A DNA stretch of 64,000 nucleotides from Mycolicibacterium sp. CBMA 226 (GTDB taxonomy: Bacteria; Actinomycetota; Actinomycetes; Mycobacteriales; Mycobacteriaceae): positions 124,001-188,000 of the forward strand of contig NZ_VTGY01000001.1 of the NCBI RefSeq assembly GCF_009729075.1. Reading direction: 5' to 3'. Below the pieces are notes generated by a model, which made no database searches, had not been told where the DNA came from, and was given only the letters and a program-made list of their open reading frames with translations. This document shows positions 17,523 to 26,169 of this stretch, in pieces; position 1 is the first letter of the stretch; each line of letters opens with the position of its first letter. Both the position numbers and the translations under genes were made by a program.

Positions 17523-18102
17523 TATCGCGGTACTACCGGGTGCATTCCGGCGGGATCCGGACCGGCGGCGCGTCCTGACGCGGCGCCGCGTGTTAGGTGC
17601 GGCCACCGCTTTGGCCGATCAGGCTTCGGGGGCCGAGGGTGGCCCTACTGTGCCGGAACTGGCGACGCGCGCGCGGATCACGCAGGCGGCACTGCGCGCA
17701 CACTTTCCGTCGATCGACGCGGTGTTTGCCAACCTCTACTTGGATCGCATGAGGCACCTGCCGCTGAACGTCGACCCGTCGATTCCGGCGGCCCGCCGCG
17801 TCAGCGAACAGCTTCGGATGATCACCGAGATTTTCGACGACGAGGCCCAGCTGGCAGTTGTGTGCACCCGGGCCCTGCTGGGGGAGGACGACAACGTTGT
17901 CGAAATCCGGACGCGTATCGGCGAGGAATTGCACCGCCGCGTCACTGCCGCACTGGGCGCGGGCGCCTGGCCGGAAGTTGTCACCACCCTCGAAACCCTG
18001 TTCTGGGGTGCGCTCCTTCAAATGAAGACCGGACCCTTGAGCCGTCGATCGATGGCCGCACACCTGGAAACCATGGTCTCAGTCATCCTTGCGGACGACT
18101 GA
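17515..18102 (+). CDS. TetR-like regulator
   Basis: A 195-residue TetR-type protein with a helix-turn-helix around residues 45-72 (VPELATRARITQAALRAHFPS) and a helical C-terminal domain. The recognition helix ends in L-R-A-H-F instead of the usual Y-x-[HY]-F. The start at 17515 has no good ribosome-binding site and lies inside the palindrome at 17507-17522; a GTG at 17590 is a weaker alternative. It diverges from the fprB-like gene and is its likely regulator (inference). Confidence 0.75.
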   Translation: MSSIAVLPGAFRRDPDRRRVLTRRRVLGAATALADQASGAEGGPTVPELATRARITQAALRAHFPSIDAVFANLYLDRMRHLPLNVDPSIPAARRVSEQLRMITEIFDDEAQLAVVCTRALLGEDDNVVEIRTRIGEELHRRVTAALGAGAWPEVVTTLETLFWGALLQMKTGPLSRRSMAAHLETMVSVILADD

Positions 18103-18281
18103 GCTGTCCGAAGGGTCTACATCACAAGTACGAGTAGCGTTCTGGAATCGAGCCCGCCACAAGCCATTTCGCAGCAGGTAGTTTGTCGCACCCTGTTAGC
18201 GCCGGCGGCGGGGTGGTGATGGTGACTTTTCTTTGCAACGTCTTTCGCCATGTGGCACTGCTCTGCTCAGTCAAGCGCTGC

Positions 18282-19370
18282 TTACGTCGACTGGTGAACC
18301 CCGCGAAACACTCCGTTGCCGGTGGGCAGTGGCAGGTCCAATGTTGTTCGTATGCCGGGGGGAGCGTCGATGACGGCGGGGATGGCGTTCACGATCCGGC
18401 CCGCCGCCGCCAGGATGGCGGCGTAATTATGGTCGCCGTTGCGACTGGTCGGGCAGATATCAACGGTGTACGAAGGCTCTCCGGTGATCTCCACGCGATA
18501 GGAACCGCCCTCTTGGGCGGGCTGTGCCCAGTCGGGGCGCAGATCGCTTCGCAAACGGGTGACGTGCTCGACAACGATCACCGGTTCGCCGCCGACCATG
18601 CCTTCGATCTGGAAACGCAGGGCCGCCACCGTGCCCGCAGCGATGTGCCCGGCAGTGATGTCGAAATCGGTTGGCGCCGGCTCCTGTTCGACGGAGTCGC
18701 GGATTTCGTCCAATTCGACGCCCAGGCCTGCCGCCATCTGCCGGATCGCTGTGCCCCACGCGATACTGAGGATGCCGGGCTGGAAAAGCAGAGGGAAGTC
18801 GCCCATCTGATTGCCGAAGCCCATGACGTCGAACATCACCGTGGCGCCGTCATAGGTTGCGTAGTCTGCGATTTCCATCATCCGGATCTGCTGGATGGTC
18901 TGGCAGGTGCCCGCGAGCGCCAGCGGCAGGAGGTCTGTGGCGAAGCCGGGGTCCACGCCGGTGATGAAGGCCGACGATGCTCCTTCTCTCGCAGCGTCTT
19001 CGACGCGGTCGATGTATTTGTCCGGGATGACCTGCCAGGGGTATTGCAGTACTCCTGGTGCCGAGCCGACAACGTTGACGCCGGCAGATAGGAGGCGCCG
19101 GATGTCGGCCATGGCGTCGGGCAATCGGGTGTCGCCCATGGCGCAGTACACGGCGCAATCTGGCCTACTGGCCAGCATTGCGTCCAGGCCTTCGCTCGCT
19201 GTGATCCCGGTGGTCGCTTCCAGGCCTGCCAGCTCTCCAGCGTCCCTGCCGACCTTGGACTTCGATGAGACGCCCACGGCGACCAAGTCGAACCGTGGGT
19301 CCTCGATCAGTTGACGCAGCGCGAGTGCGCCGCAATTGCCGGTGCCGATCAGCGCGACACGAATGCCCAT
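18282..19370 (-). CDS. DapB-fold NAD(P)H-dependent oxidoreductase (paralog)
   Basis: The 362-residue protein has an N-terminal Rossmann fold (VALIGTGNCGALALRQLI, then SKSKVGRDAGELAG) and a large C-terminal domain (TGVDPGFATDLLPLAL). It has the same architecture as the protein at 12594-13667, including the KVG+DAGELAG motif, so the two are diverged paralogs flanking one catabolic island. The start MGIRVALIG at 19370 has AGGAGT upstream. It is divergent from the FabG3-like dehydrogenase. The substrate is unknown; it is not a lysine-biosynthesis enzyme by size or context. Confidence 0.8.
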   Translation of the reverse strand: MGIRVALIGTGNCGALALRQLIEDPRFDLVAVGVSSKSKVGRDAGELAGLEATTGITASEGLDAMLASRPDCAVYCAMGDTRLPDAMADIRRLLSAGVNVVGSAPGVLQYPWQVIPDKYIDRVEDAAREGASSAFITGVDPGFATDLLPLALAGTCQTIQQIRMMEIADYATYDGATVMFDVMGFGNQMGDFPLLFQPGILSIAWGTAIRQMAAGLGVELDEIRDSVEQEPAPTDFDITAGHIAAGTVAALRFQIEGMVGGEPVIVVEHVTRLRSDLRPDWAQPAQEGGSYRVEITGEPSYTVDICPTSRNGDHNYAAILAAAGRIVNAIPAVIDAPPGIRTTLDLPLPTGNGVFRGVHQST

Positions 19371-19474
19371 GGGTACTCCTAGTTGGTCTCGAGCGTTATC
19401 CAGTATGGCCAACGGGAGAGGAAATTGGAACAAGTTCTAGTTTTCTATCGGCGCGCTGTGTAGTGTCACCCGTC

Positions 19475-20212
19475 ATGGGACGCGTGGACGGAAAAGTTGC
19501 ACTGATCAGCGGCGGGGCACGCGGCATGGGCGCGGCTCATGCCCGGATGTTGATCGCCGAAGGGGCCAAAGTTGTACTCGGCGACATCCTGGACGAGGAG
19601 GGTGAAAAGCTCGCTGCCGAATTGGGAGATGCGGCGCGATACGTGCATCTCGACGTGACTGACGCGGATCAGTGGGACGCGGCAGTCAACACGGCCATTG
19701 AAGCGTTTGGTGCCCTCAACGTCCTGGTCAACAACGCCGGCATCGTTGCTCTCGGCAAGATCGGCAAGTTCGATATGGCGCAGTGGCAGAAGGTCATTGA
19801 CGTCAATCTGACGGGCACTTTCATGGGAATGCAAGCGGTCGTGGAGTCCATGAAGGCCGCCGGCAGCGGCTCGATCATCAACGTGTCGTCGGTCGAGGGC
19901 TTACGGGGCGCCCCGATGGTGCACCCGTACGTCGCCTCCAAGTGGGCGGTGCGCGGATTGGCCAAGTCTGCGGCGCTAGAACTCGGCCGCTACAACATCC
20001 GCGTCAATTCGCTGCATCCTGGTTTCATCAAAACTCCGATGACCGAACACTTTCCGGACGATATGGTCACCGCACCGCTGGGTCGGCCTGGTCAGTCTGA
20101 CGAGGTGGCGGCCTTCGTGGTGTTCTTGGCCAGCGATGAATCCTCGTTTGCCACGGGCAGCGAATTCGTGGTCGACGGCGGTCTGGTTACCGACGTGCCC
20201 CATAAGTTCTAA
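19475..20212 (+). CDS. Short-chain dehydrogenase, FabG3-like 3-alpha/20-beta-hydroxysteroid dehydrogenase
   Basis: This 245-residue SDR has the cofactor motif GGARGMG, the NNAG motif, and the catalytic Ser and Y-x3-K (YVASK). Long matches remembered from M. tuberculosis FabG3/Rv2002 (KVALxSGGARGMGA, GDILDEEG, AARYVHLDVT, ASDESS-x-xTG-x-EFVVDGG) support a hydroxysteroid dehydrogenase role, using NAD(H) to oxidise or reduce ring or side-chain hydroxyls. The ATG at 19475 was chosen; the open frame further upstream lies antisense to the neighbouring oxidoreductase. A broader alcohol specificity is possible. Confidence 0.85.
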   Translation: MGRVDGKVALISGGARGMGAAHARMLIAEGAKVVLGDILDEEGEKLAAELGDAARYVHLDVTDADQWDAAVNTAIEAFGALNVLVNNAGIVALGKIGKFDMAQWQKVIDVNLTGTFMGMQAVVESMKAAGSGSIINVSSVEGLRGAPMVHPYVASKWAVRGLAKSAALELGRYNIRVNSLHPGFIKTPMTEHFPDDMVTAPLGRPGQSDEVAAFVVFLASDESSFATGSEFVVDGGLVTDVPHKF

Positions 20213-20437
20213 TCTTCAAGGGGCTGAACGAATCCAAGAGCGCCATAACGCGTCCTGGATCGCGCGCGGCGCAGCCGTAACAGCATTCAGTGCGAGCTAG
20301 TCTCGGCATTCCTGATCCTCGTGAGCAGAACCGTTGAAAATCAATGTATTCCGCCAGCACGATGAGATTGAAGCTCTCCTGACGTCGCTGGTGCGACGCT
20401 GCGACGAGCTCGCCAGACACTAGCGAAAGGTACTCGC

Positions 20438-20860
20438 ATGAGCGCTCCATTGACCCTTGCCGACGCACAAGCGGTGATCGCGGCTGCGGCACATCGGGCA
20501 GATGAGGTTGGGCAACCCGTCAACATCGCCGTCGTCGATGCCGGGGGCAATCTGATTGCCCACGTTCGACAAGACGAAGCCTGGATCGGCAGCATCGACA
20601 TATCAATCAACAAGGCGTGGACGGCTCGTGCGTTCAACACGTCGACGAGTGAACTCGGCGCCAATTCTCAACCAGCGCAGCAGTTTTTCGGTATCCACAC
20701 CACCAACAGCGGCAGGGTGACAATTTTTGCAGGTGGTCTACCCCTGACGCGCGATGACGTCGTCGTAGGGGGTATCGGCGTCAGCGGCGGGTCCGGTGAG
20801 GAGGACCAGTCAATTGCCGAAGCAGGTGCGGCGGCGCTGAGCGCACGGTCCTTCGTCTGA
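20438..20860 (+). CDS. GlcG/HbpS family protein
   Basis: This 140-residue single-domain protein has the family hallmarks: a VVDAGGNLIAHVRQDEA strand-turn, an SI-x-IS-x-NKA-x-TA segment and a glycine-rich GGIGVSGGSGEEDQ-x-IAEAG C-terminus. The family (DUF336) includes heme-binding HbpS and GlcG, and proteins of this type often accompany catabolic dehydrogenases and P450s. The ribosome-binding site is GCGAAAGG. No signal peptide is seen, so it is cytosolic here. A heme- or cofactor-related role is inference. Confidence 0.85.
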   Translation: MSAPLTLADAQAVIAAAAHRADEVGQPVNIAVVDAGGNLIAHVRQDEAWIGSIDISINKAWTARAFNTSTSELGANSQPAQQFFGIHTTNSGRVTIFAGGLPLTRDDVVVGGIGVSGGSGEEDQSIAEAGAAALSARSFV

Positions 20861-21042
20861 TGAAGGTTGCTCAACCGGCGCGATGAAGGAGTCGTCGTCG
20901 CGATGCAGTCGGCCACGATGCGGACTCGGCGCCGGACCACCTGTCAGTGGGGCGGCCGGTACGTGACGTGGCGATCAGGTGGACCTGGCCGGCGTTGTCG
21001 GCGGGGACCTGAGCGGAACACGCAAGACGGTCCCGATGTGTT

Positions 21043-21621
21043 TCAGTGCGCCGGATTCGGTGTCCACAAAGCGTCGAGCGCGGCGGTGAGGATGGGCGCC
21101 CGGAAGACCGGGTCGCCGGGGATGTTGGCGATCGATGCGATCAGCGCGAGTATCTGTTCTGTGTCGAGGTCGTCGCGCAGCTCGCCGGATCGGTGTGCTT
21201 CCTGAACCAGTCGTTCGGCGGCGCCGAGCACGAGGGCGAAACCCTCTCTGAACACAGGACTCTCAGCGCCGGCCAGGTCAAGTAGCTCGCTGGCCAGAAC
21301 GCGCTTGTTCAAGAAGTAACCATAGAAATGGCGCAGCCAGGAGTACAGCCTCGCACCCGCCGTGACGTCGTCGCACGTCTGAGCTGCCTCGCAGATCGCG
21401 GCGATCTCCTCGCTGTAGAGCGCTTCCAACAACGTGCGGCGGTCGGCGAAATTTCGGTACAAGGTGGCAGAACCGATGTTCGCGCGGCGCGCGATATCAG
21501 CCATCGACACATCCGCGTCGGCGTCGGCGAACGCGGCCCGAGCGGCTGCCAGAATCTTTTCACGATTGCGCTGCGCGTCGACGCGGCGGCTGACGGGACG
21601 CACCGGCTCCTCGGGTGTCAT
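21043..21621 (-). CDS. TetR family regulator, divergent from alpha/beta hydrolase
   Basis: The 192-residue protein has a well-conserved TetR helix-turn-helix (about residues 35-62; MADIARRANIGSATLYRNFA) preceded by a basic arm. The ATG at 21621 (MTPEEPVRPVSRR) is the sensible start; the upstream extension covers the operator. It is divergent from an alpha/beta hydrolase, with a perfect 9-bp-arm palindrome at 21682-21702 between them, the likely site for autorepression and control of the hydrolase (inference). Confidence 0.9.
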   Translation of the reverse strand: MTPEEPVRPVSRRVDAQRNREKILAAARAAFADADADVSMADIARRANIGSATLYRNFADRRTLLEALYSEEIAAICEAAQTCDDVTAGARLYSWLRHFYGYFLNKRVLASELLDLAGAESPVFREGFALVLGAAERLVQEAHRSGELRDDLDTEQILALIASIANIPGDPVFRAPILTAALDALWTPNPAH

Positions 21622-21681
21622 GTCTCTCACCTCACACTTCCAAGCAGTGGTCGACAAGTGGGGAGGGTCTCCGTATTGTCT

Positions 21682-21702
21682 AAGTGGGCACCCTGCCCAC
21701 TT
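21682..21702. promoter_or_regulatory. 21-bp palindromic TetR operator
   Basis: AAGTGGGCA-CCC-TGCCCACTT has perfect 9-bp arms and a 3-bp centre. It lies in the 146-base region between the divergent TetR and alpha/beta hydrolase genes. Confidence 0.8.
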
Positions 21703-21767
21703 GCACAATATCCATCTTGCCCGTGCGCCACCAACTGGTCGCGCCCGCATCGCCCAGGAGTTCTGTC

Positions 21768-22709
21768 ATGATCCACACTCCAGCACCGGCTGACAGTGTC
21801 ATTGGCGCGCCGGCCGCGACCCTGGCCGCCCGGCCCGTGATCCTGCCTACCCCGGAACGGGGAGATGACCTGCAGGTCCGTGTCACTGCACCACGTGGCG
21901 GCGAGGGTCTGCCAGTGGTGTTGTTCTCGCACGGGTTCGGCTTTTCGATGGACGCCTACGGTCCCTTGACCGACTTCTGGGCCGCGCACGGCTTCGTCGT
22001 CATCCAGCCCACCCACCTGGACTCGGTATCGCTGGGCCTGGCGCCTACCGACCCGCGCGGACCCCAGATCTGGCGCCACAGGATCCAGGATCTGGTGACC
22101 ACCGTTGACAACCTCGAGTTTGTCATCGCCGCCGTGCCCGACCTTCCAACCCGGGTGGACCGTGGTCGCATCGCGGTTGCCGGCCACTCCTACGGTGCCA
22201 CCACGGCGAGTGCGCTGCTGGGTGCACGTGTGCTGGCCCCGGCCGGTGATGCGAGCGAAGACTTCACCGACTCTCGCATTCGCGCCGGGGTGCTGCTGAG
22301 CCTGGCTGGATTGGCTGGTGACGACCTCACGCCGATCGCGACCCAGTTGTTCCCGTTCATGAATCCCAGTTTCGAGCACTTCAGCGCTCCCGCGCTCATC
22401 ACCGCCGGCGATGCCGACCAGTCGCCACTGTCTACCCGCGGCCCGGACTGGTGGGAGGACGCCTACGTGTACAGCCCGGGCAACAAGGACCTGCTCACCC
22501 TCTTCGGTGCCGACCACGCCCAAGGCGGCATCCACGCGTACGGAACAGTGCCGCAGTCGGATTCGGAGAATCCCGCCACCGTCGCGCTGGTGCAGCGCAC
22601 CACAACCGCCTACCTGCGCACCGTGCTGGGCGTCGATGAGACCAGTTGGCACGCAGCACAACAGGAACTGGCCAGCCAGCCCGCGGGCGGCCGCATCACC
22701 ATCAAGTGA
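21768..22709 (+). CDS. Alpha/beta hydrolase, chlorophyllase/PAF-acetylhydrolase-like
   Basis: The 313-residue hydrolase has the oxyanion segment VLFSHGFGFSMDAYGPL, a GHSYGA nucleophile elbow (catalytic Ser), a likely acid in the GDADQSP loop and a catalytic His near DHAQGGIH. There is no signal peptide, so it is cytosolic. The ATG at 21768 has a CAGGAG ribosome-binding site. Members act on carboxylic esters; the natural substrate is unknown. The divergent TetR with its palindrome suggests induction by substrate or a toxic ester. Confidence 0.85.
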   Translation: MIHTPAPADSVIGAPAATLAARPVILPTPERGDDLQVRVTAPRGGEGLPVVLFSHGFGFSMDAYGPLTDFWAAHGFVVIQPTHLDSVSLGLAPTDPRGPQIWRHRIQDLVTTVDNLEFVIAAVPDLPTRVDRGRIAVAGHSYGATTASALLGARVLAPAGDASEDFTDSRIRAGVLLSLAGLAGDDLTPIATQLFPFMNPSFEHFSAPALITAGDADQSPLSTRGPDWWEDAYVYSPGNKDLLTLFGADHAQGGIHAYGTVPQSDSENPATVALVQRTTTAYLRTVLGVDETSWHAAQQELASQPAGGRITIK

Positions 22710-22842
22710 GTCCCGGGCGGCCGGCTACGGAGCGTGTGAAAACGTAGCCGATCGTGTGGGCGCCGTATGTTGGGTGGAAACTATCGCGAACGTGTCGGTG
22801 CAGCCCCACCGACGTTCTAACGGGTGTCGGGGGAACGCGACG

Positions 22843-23526
22843 ATGACGGCACTGCTGCTGACGTTGGCGGGTTTGGCATTTCTCGACTCTCTCAATGTCC
22901 TGAACATCGGCGTCGTCTCGGCGGTGATCTACGGCAGTCGATTGAATCGCCAGTCTGCGCTACCGGGTGGGATGAGCTTCATTGCCGGAGTCCTCGCGGT
23001 AACAACCACTTTCGGCCTGTGTGCCGTACTCGGCCTGGGATTGCTGACGAATCTGACCAACTTCCACCTGACACCTTCGGTGCGGTACTGGGGTGAAATC
23101 GTGCTGGGACTGGTGCTGATCGTGCTGGCATTCTTCCCATTGGTCGCCCAAAGCACCGCACCAGGCTGGGCGCTGGCTGCCATGCGTCAGCGCCCTTGGT
23201 TGCTGGGATTTCTCGGTGCCGCAATCGGTCTCGGCCAGGCTCCCACCGCTGTTCCGTTCTTGGCAGGCCTGGCGATGATTGCGGCGTTGCATCCTCGGCC
23301 ACCTACTTGGCCACTGATAGTGATCGTGTACTCGGTTCTCACCATGTTGCCATGCATCGTGCTTCTTGGCCTGTCCACCAGTCGAAGTAAACGGGCCGAC
23401 CAGGCGCAGCGCTGGCTGGTGCGAATTCTCACTCGATACGGGCCGATCGCGGTTCGGCTCTTATTTCTGGTAGCTGGAGTGGCATTGTTCGCGGACGCGG
23501 TTGTTCACCACAATCGGTGGTGGTGA
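22843..23526 (+). CDS. GAP-family (Sap/LysE-like) polytopic membrane protein
   Basis: This 227-residue protein has about six hydrophobic segments and the N-terminal motif LAFLDSLNVLNIGVV, resembling the mycobacterial GAP family, whose characterised member is needed to move glycopeptidolipid to the cell surface. The ATG at 22843 follows a GTCGGGGGAACG leader; the longer upstream frame overlaps the hydrolase gene and is not coding. It may export a lipid or glycolipid. It lies beside, but transcribed away from, the hydrolase-lipoprotein locus that follows, so a link is only suggestive. Confidence 0.75.
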   Translation: MTALLLTLAGLAFLDSLNVLNIGVVSAVIYGSRLNRQSALPGGMSFIAGVLAVTTTFGLCAVLGLGLLTNLTNFHLTPSVRYWGEIVLGLVLIVLAFFPLVAQSTAPGWALAAMRQRPWLLGFLGAAIGLGQAPTAVPFLAGLAMIAALHPRPPTWPLIVIVYSVLTMLPCIVLLGLSTSRSKRADQAQRWLVRILTRYGPIAVRLLFLVAGVALFADAVVHHNRWW

Positions 23527-23569
23527 CGCCAAACTAGGATCCGTCGCGCGGCAAGACAGATTGACAGCT

Positions 23570-24919
23570 TCACGGTGACGGCGGTGCGCCCGGCAGGGGG
23601 AGTGGTGACGTCGTCGGCGTCCGTAGCCGCGCCGCCAGCCACGGCAGCGTCTGCGCGAAAGCCGAAGAGGCAGAGTTGAAATCATGCCCACCATGGTTCG
23701 GGACAACTGCGCACTCGAACCCTCGGGAGCTTGCTAGATTGCACAATTCGTTGGCGATCTGACCGTGGTCTTCCGACACCGCGGTGCCCCCGTTGTCGTC
23801 GACCTCTGGCGTCGGCGTCGACCACGGTGCGCGGTATATCGTCGCGGTGTCTGTGGATACCGAGAACCACACCGCCACATCGTGGTACGCCGCATGTGAT
23901 CTCATCACGGCGCGGGGGTCGAAGGCCGACCATGCCGCGACGTCCCCACCGAACAGTCGCGCGATCGACTGTTGTTTGGTTCCCGCGTTCGGGCCGAGCT
24001 GGCCGTCGATATCGACGAAGCTGTGGAACAAATCCGGCTGCGTGGCCGCCAGGGTCACCGCACACGTCCCGCCCGACGACCAGCCCACCACGGCCCATTG
24101 GTCCGGGTCCGCACCAACGCCGAACTGCGAAATGATATACGGTACAAACTCTTTGGTCAGATGGTCGGCGGCGTTGCCGCGGCGGCCGTTCACGCACTCT
24201 GTGTCGTTGCTGAATTCGCCGCTGTAGTCCGGAAACACAAGCACGGGAGCGTTCCCGCCGTGGTCAGCGGCATAAGCCTCCATCGTTTGTTGCGCCTTGC
24301 CGGCGTATAACCAATCCGCGGGAGTTCCGAACTCGCCACCGAGCATCATCACGACGGGCAACTTTGGGGGCGGCGTACTGGCATACCAGGCTGGTGGCAG
24401 CACAACCAGCTCCGTGCGGTGCCGGAAGCCTGAAATGTTGTCAGGTGTGGTCACTTTGACGATGCTGTTCCAGTTCGGTGCGCCCCGCTGCAGGCTACTA
24501 GCCGTCGTCATGTCTATTTGGCCTGTGCCGGTCAATCGGTCCCACACCGACCTAACCGTCGGGAAGTACCCGACTGCAACGTTCAACATCAGCGCCACGC
24601 AGACGCCGCAGGCAGCGGCAGCCAGTAGGGAAGTGGCTCGCCGCAACCGTCCCGTGCGTAGCCAGGCCAGGGCAGCGACGGCAGTCGACCCGCCCAGCAA
24701 GGCGATCCAGGCCCAAAAGGCCGTGGGCAGGTGGTCGTCCGCGAGACCTTGGTCATTGATGTACCACCAGCAGCCGACGGCGAACAGCGCACCGGCCGTC
24801 AACGCCACCGGTATCCAGATCGACAGCGATCGCCGTGGCAGGCCGATGACGGAACCGACGATCAGCGTTGCGGTAAGTAGCTGGGCCACAAGGGGAATCC
24901 AGCCGCTGGTGAGCATCAT
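23570..24919 (-). CDS. Membrane-anchored esterase (putative esterase/mycolyltransferase fold)
   Basis: This 449-residue protein starts with about four membrane helices (residues 1-115). An extracytoplasmic esterase domain follows (about 150-430) with the nucleophile elbow GWSSGGT and a C-terminal His in NHGGHDF, as in the esterase-D/antigen-85-like superfamily. The short C-terminal tail is proline-rich. The start overlaps the upstream lipoprotein gene by 4 bases (ATGA at 24916-24919), so it is the last gene of the galU-lectin-lipoprotein-esterase operon. An ester-removing or transferring role on a surface glycan or lipid is inferred; mycolyl transfer is possible but not shown. Confidence 0.8.
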   Translation of the reverse strand: MMLTSGWIPLVAQLLTATLIVGSVIGLPRRSLSIWIPVALTAGALFAVGCWWYINDQGLADDHLPTAFWAWIALLGGSTAVAALAWLRTGRLRRATSLLAAAACGVCVALMLNVAVGYFPTVRSVWDRLTGTGQIDMTTASSLQRGAPNWNSIVKVTTPDNISGFRHRTELVVLPPAWYASTPPPKLPVVMMLGGEFGTPADWLYAGKAQQTMEAYAADHGGNAPVLVFPDYSGEFSNDTECVNGRRGNAADHLTKEFVPYIISQFGVGADPDQWAVVGWSSGGTCAVTLAATQPDLFHSFVDIDGQLGPNAGTKQQSIARLFGGDVAAWSAFDPRAVMRSHAAYHDVAVWFSVSTDTATIYRAPWSTPTPEVDDNGGTAVSEDHGQIANELCNLASSRGFECAVVPNHGGHDFNSASSAFAQTLPWLAARLRTPTTSPLPLPGAPPSP

Positions 24920-26169
24920 CGGTCGCCGTCGCTTGCCGAGGGGCCCGGCGGCACCGGCTCAGCCCGAAGCAGGAGTTCTCGGCAGTCGTCGCGCGCCGGT
25001 GCTCCGGAGAATCGATCGCGCATCCAATCAAGCGTCTCCGGCGAATCAACCGTCCGGAATCGCACGGTTGATCCGGTCTCGACCTGAATCTGATCTCCTC
25101 GTTCGCACGCTCGTCGTACCGCACGTTCGGTCCACGTTGCCGGTGCGATTACGTCGTCTCCGCCAAACCCCACCAGGAGCGGCGCGGCAGTCGGACCTTG
25201 TGGCAGCGTCGATTTGTCAAGAAAGCCGTGCAGGATGTCGGCGGCCTCCGGATTGTCCGGCCGGAGCTGGTCAGGGGTGATCTGCGCCGCCAGCCCGCCA
25301 CTGTCCGATGCCTCGCGGTCAGCGCACTTGGACAGCGAGTTCCATTCGTCCTTCACCATGCCGCGGCGATAGTGGTCGAGATCGAAGTCCGGGTATTCCT
25401 TCTTCAACGTCGCCAGGTAGTCCCGAAAAATCAATCGCTGCGGCACGCTGAGTTGGCCGGCCATCGCCAGATCGGCAAGGCCGGTCATATCGGCCAACGG
25501 CAGGAGGCTGATCGCACCCACCAGATGCAGTCCCACCCCGGCATTCTCGGTGAGTTCATCGGCGGCCCAGGCGGCTTGGCCGCCCTGCTGTACGCCTGCG
25601 GCGATCCAGTCGACTGCTGTCGCAGGGACCAGCCTCCGCGTCGCGAAGACCGAGTCGATGAGGTTCAGCCCCACGGTGGTGGAGTCCAGAAACGGATGAT
25701 AGGCGTTCGTCAGGCCCAGGCCCTGATAGTCGGTTGCGACGACCACGTATCGGTGGACCAGGAGGGTGGCAATGGCATCCGACGTGCCCGACAGTGTCGA
25801 GGAGCGGGTCGGCGCGCAATTCGCGTCGACGCCGGTCATCGGATGGCCGAGCGCGACGACGGGCCAACCACCGGGAGGTGGGGTGCCTTGCGGAACGAAC
25901 ACCGCGGCATCCACCGTGGGATGACTGTCATCAATGCCCGATGTCGAGGTGTACTCGATCCGAGCGCTGAGCGACGCCAGCTCGGTGAGCCCGGGCACCG
26001 TCTGGCTCAGCGGGTAAGCAGCCAGTAGTGTCCCCGGTCCGGACCCGGTGTAGTCGGCCGGCAGCTTCGCGGGAACCGGCCCGTGATTGGCGCCCGCGCA
26101 CGCGGCCACGACATACACGACGAGTGCAGTCGCCAGCAGTCGCCGAGCCGTCGCGAAGCCGCGGGTCAT
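24916..26169 (-). CDS. Lipase-fold lipoprotein lacking the serine nucleophile
   Basis: The 417-residue protein has a lipoprotein signal peptide ending in the lipobox VAAC (lipidated C24) and a secretory-lipase-type alpha/beta hydrolase domain (VVALGHPMTG, VVATDYQGLG, a C-terminal GFGGDDVIAP). At the nucleophile elbow the motif reads G192-V-Q-Q-G, with Gln194 where the family has the catalytic serine of G-x-S-x-G. The DNA (codons GGC GTA CAG CAG GGC) shows an intact frame. It is therefore either a binding pseudoenzyme or uses another residue. It shares a TGATG junction with the lectin gene and a 4-base overlap with the esterase gene. Confidence 0.82.
   Translation of the reverse strand: MTRGFATARRLLATALVVYVVAACAGANHGPVPAKLPADYTGSGPGTLLAAYPLSQTVPGLTELASLSARIEYTSTSGIDDSHPTVDAAVFVPQGTPPPGGWPVVALGHPMTGVDANCAPTRSSTLSGTSDAIATLLVHRYVVVATDYQGLGLTNAYHPFLDSTTVGLNLIDSVFATRRLVPATAVDWIAAGVQQGGQAAWAADELTENAGVGLHLVGAISLLPLADMTGLADLAMAGQLSVPQRLIFRDYLATLKKEYPDFDLDHYRRGMVKDEWNSLSKCADREASDSGGLAAQITPDQLRPDNPEAADILHGFLDKSTLPQGPTAAPLLVGFGGDDVIAPATWTERAVRRACERGDQIQVETGSTVRFRTVDSPETLDWMRDRFSGAPARDDCRELLLRAEPVPPGPSASDGDR

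Noticed and set aside
20334..20423. 29-codon TTG-started frame upstream of the GlcG/HbpS gene, with a segment vaguely like a hemerythrin helix (HDEIEALL)
   Set aside because: Too short, no clear ribosome-binding site, and the resemblance is to one helix only; it might be a remnant.
24297..25280. Plus-strand open frame (327 codons) opposite the esterase and lipoprotein genes
   Set aside because: Antisense to two genes with signal peptides and catalytic-fold motifs; composition typical of a shadow frame.
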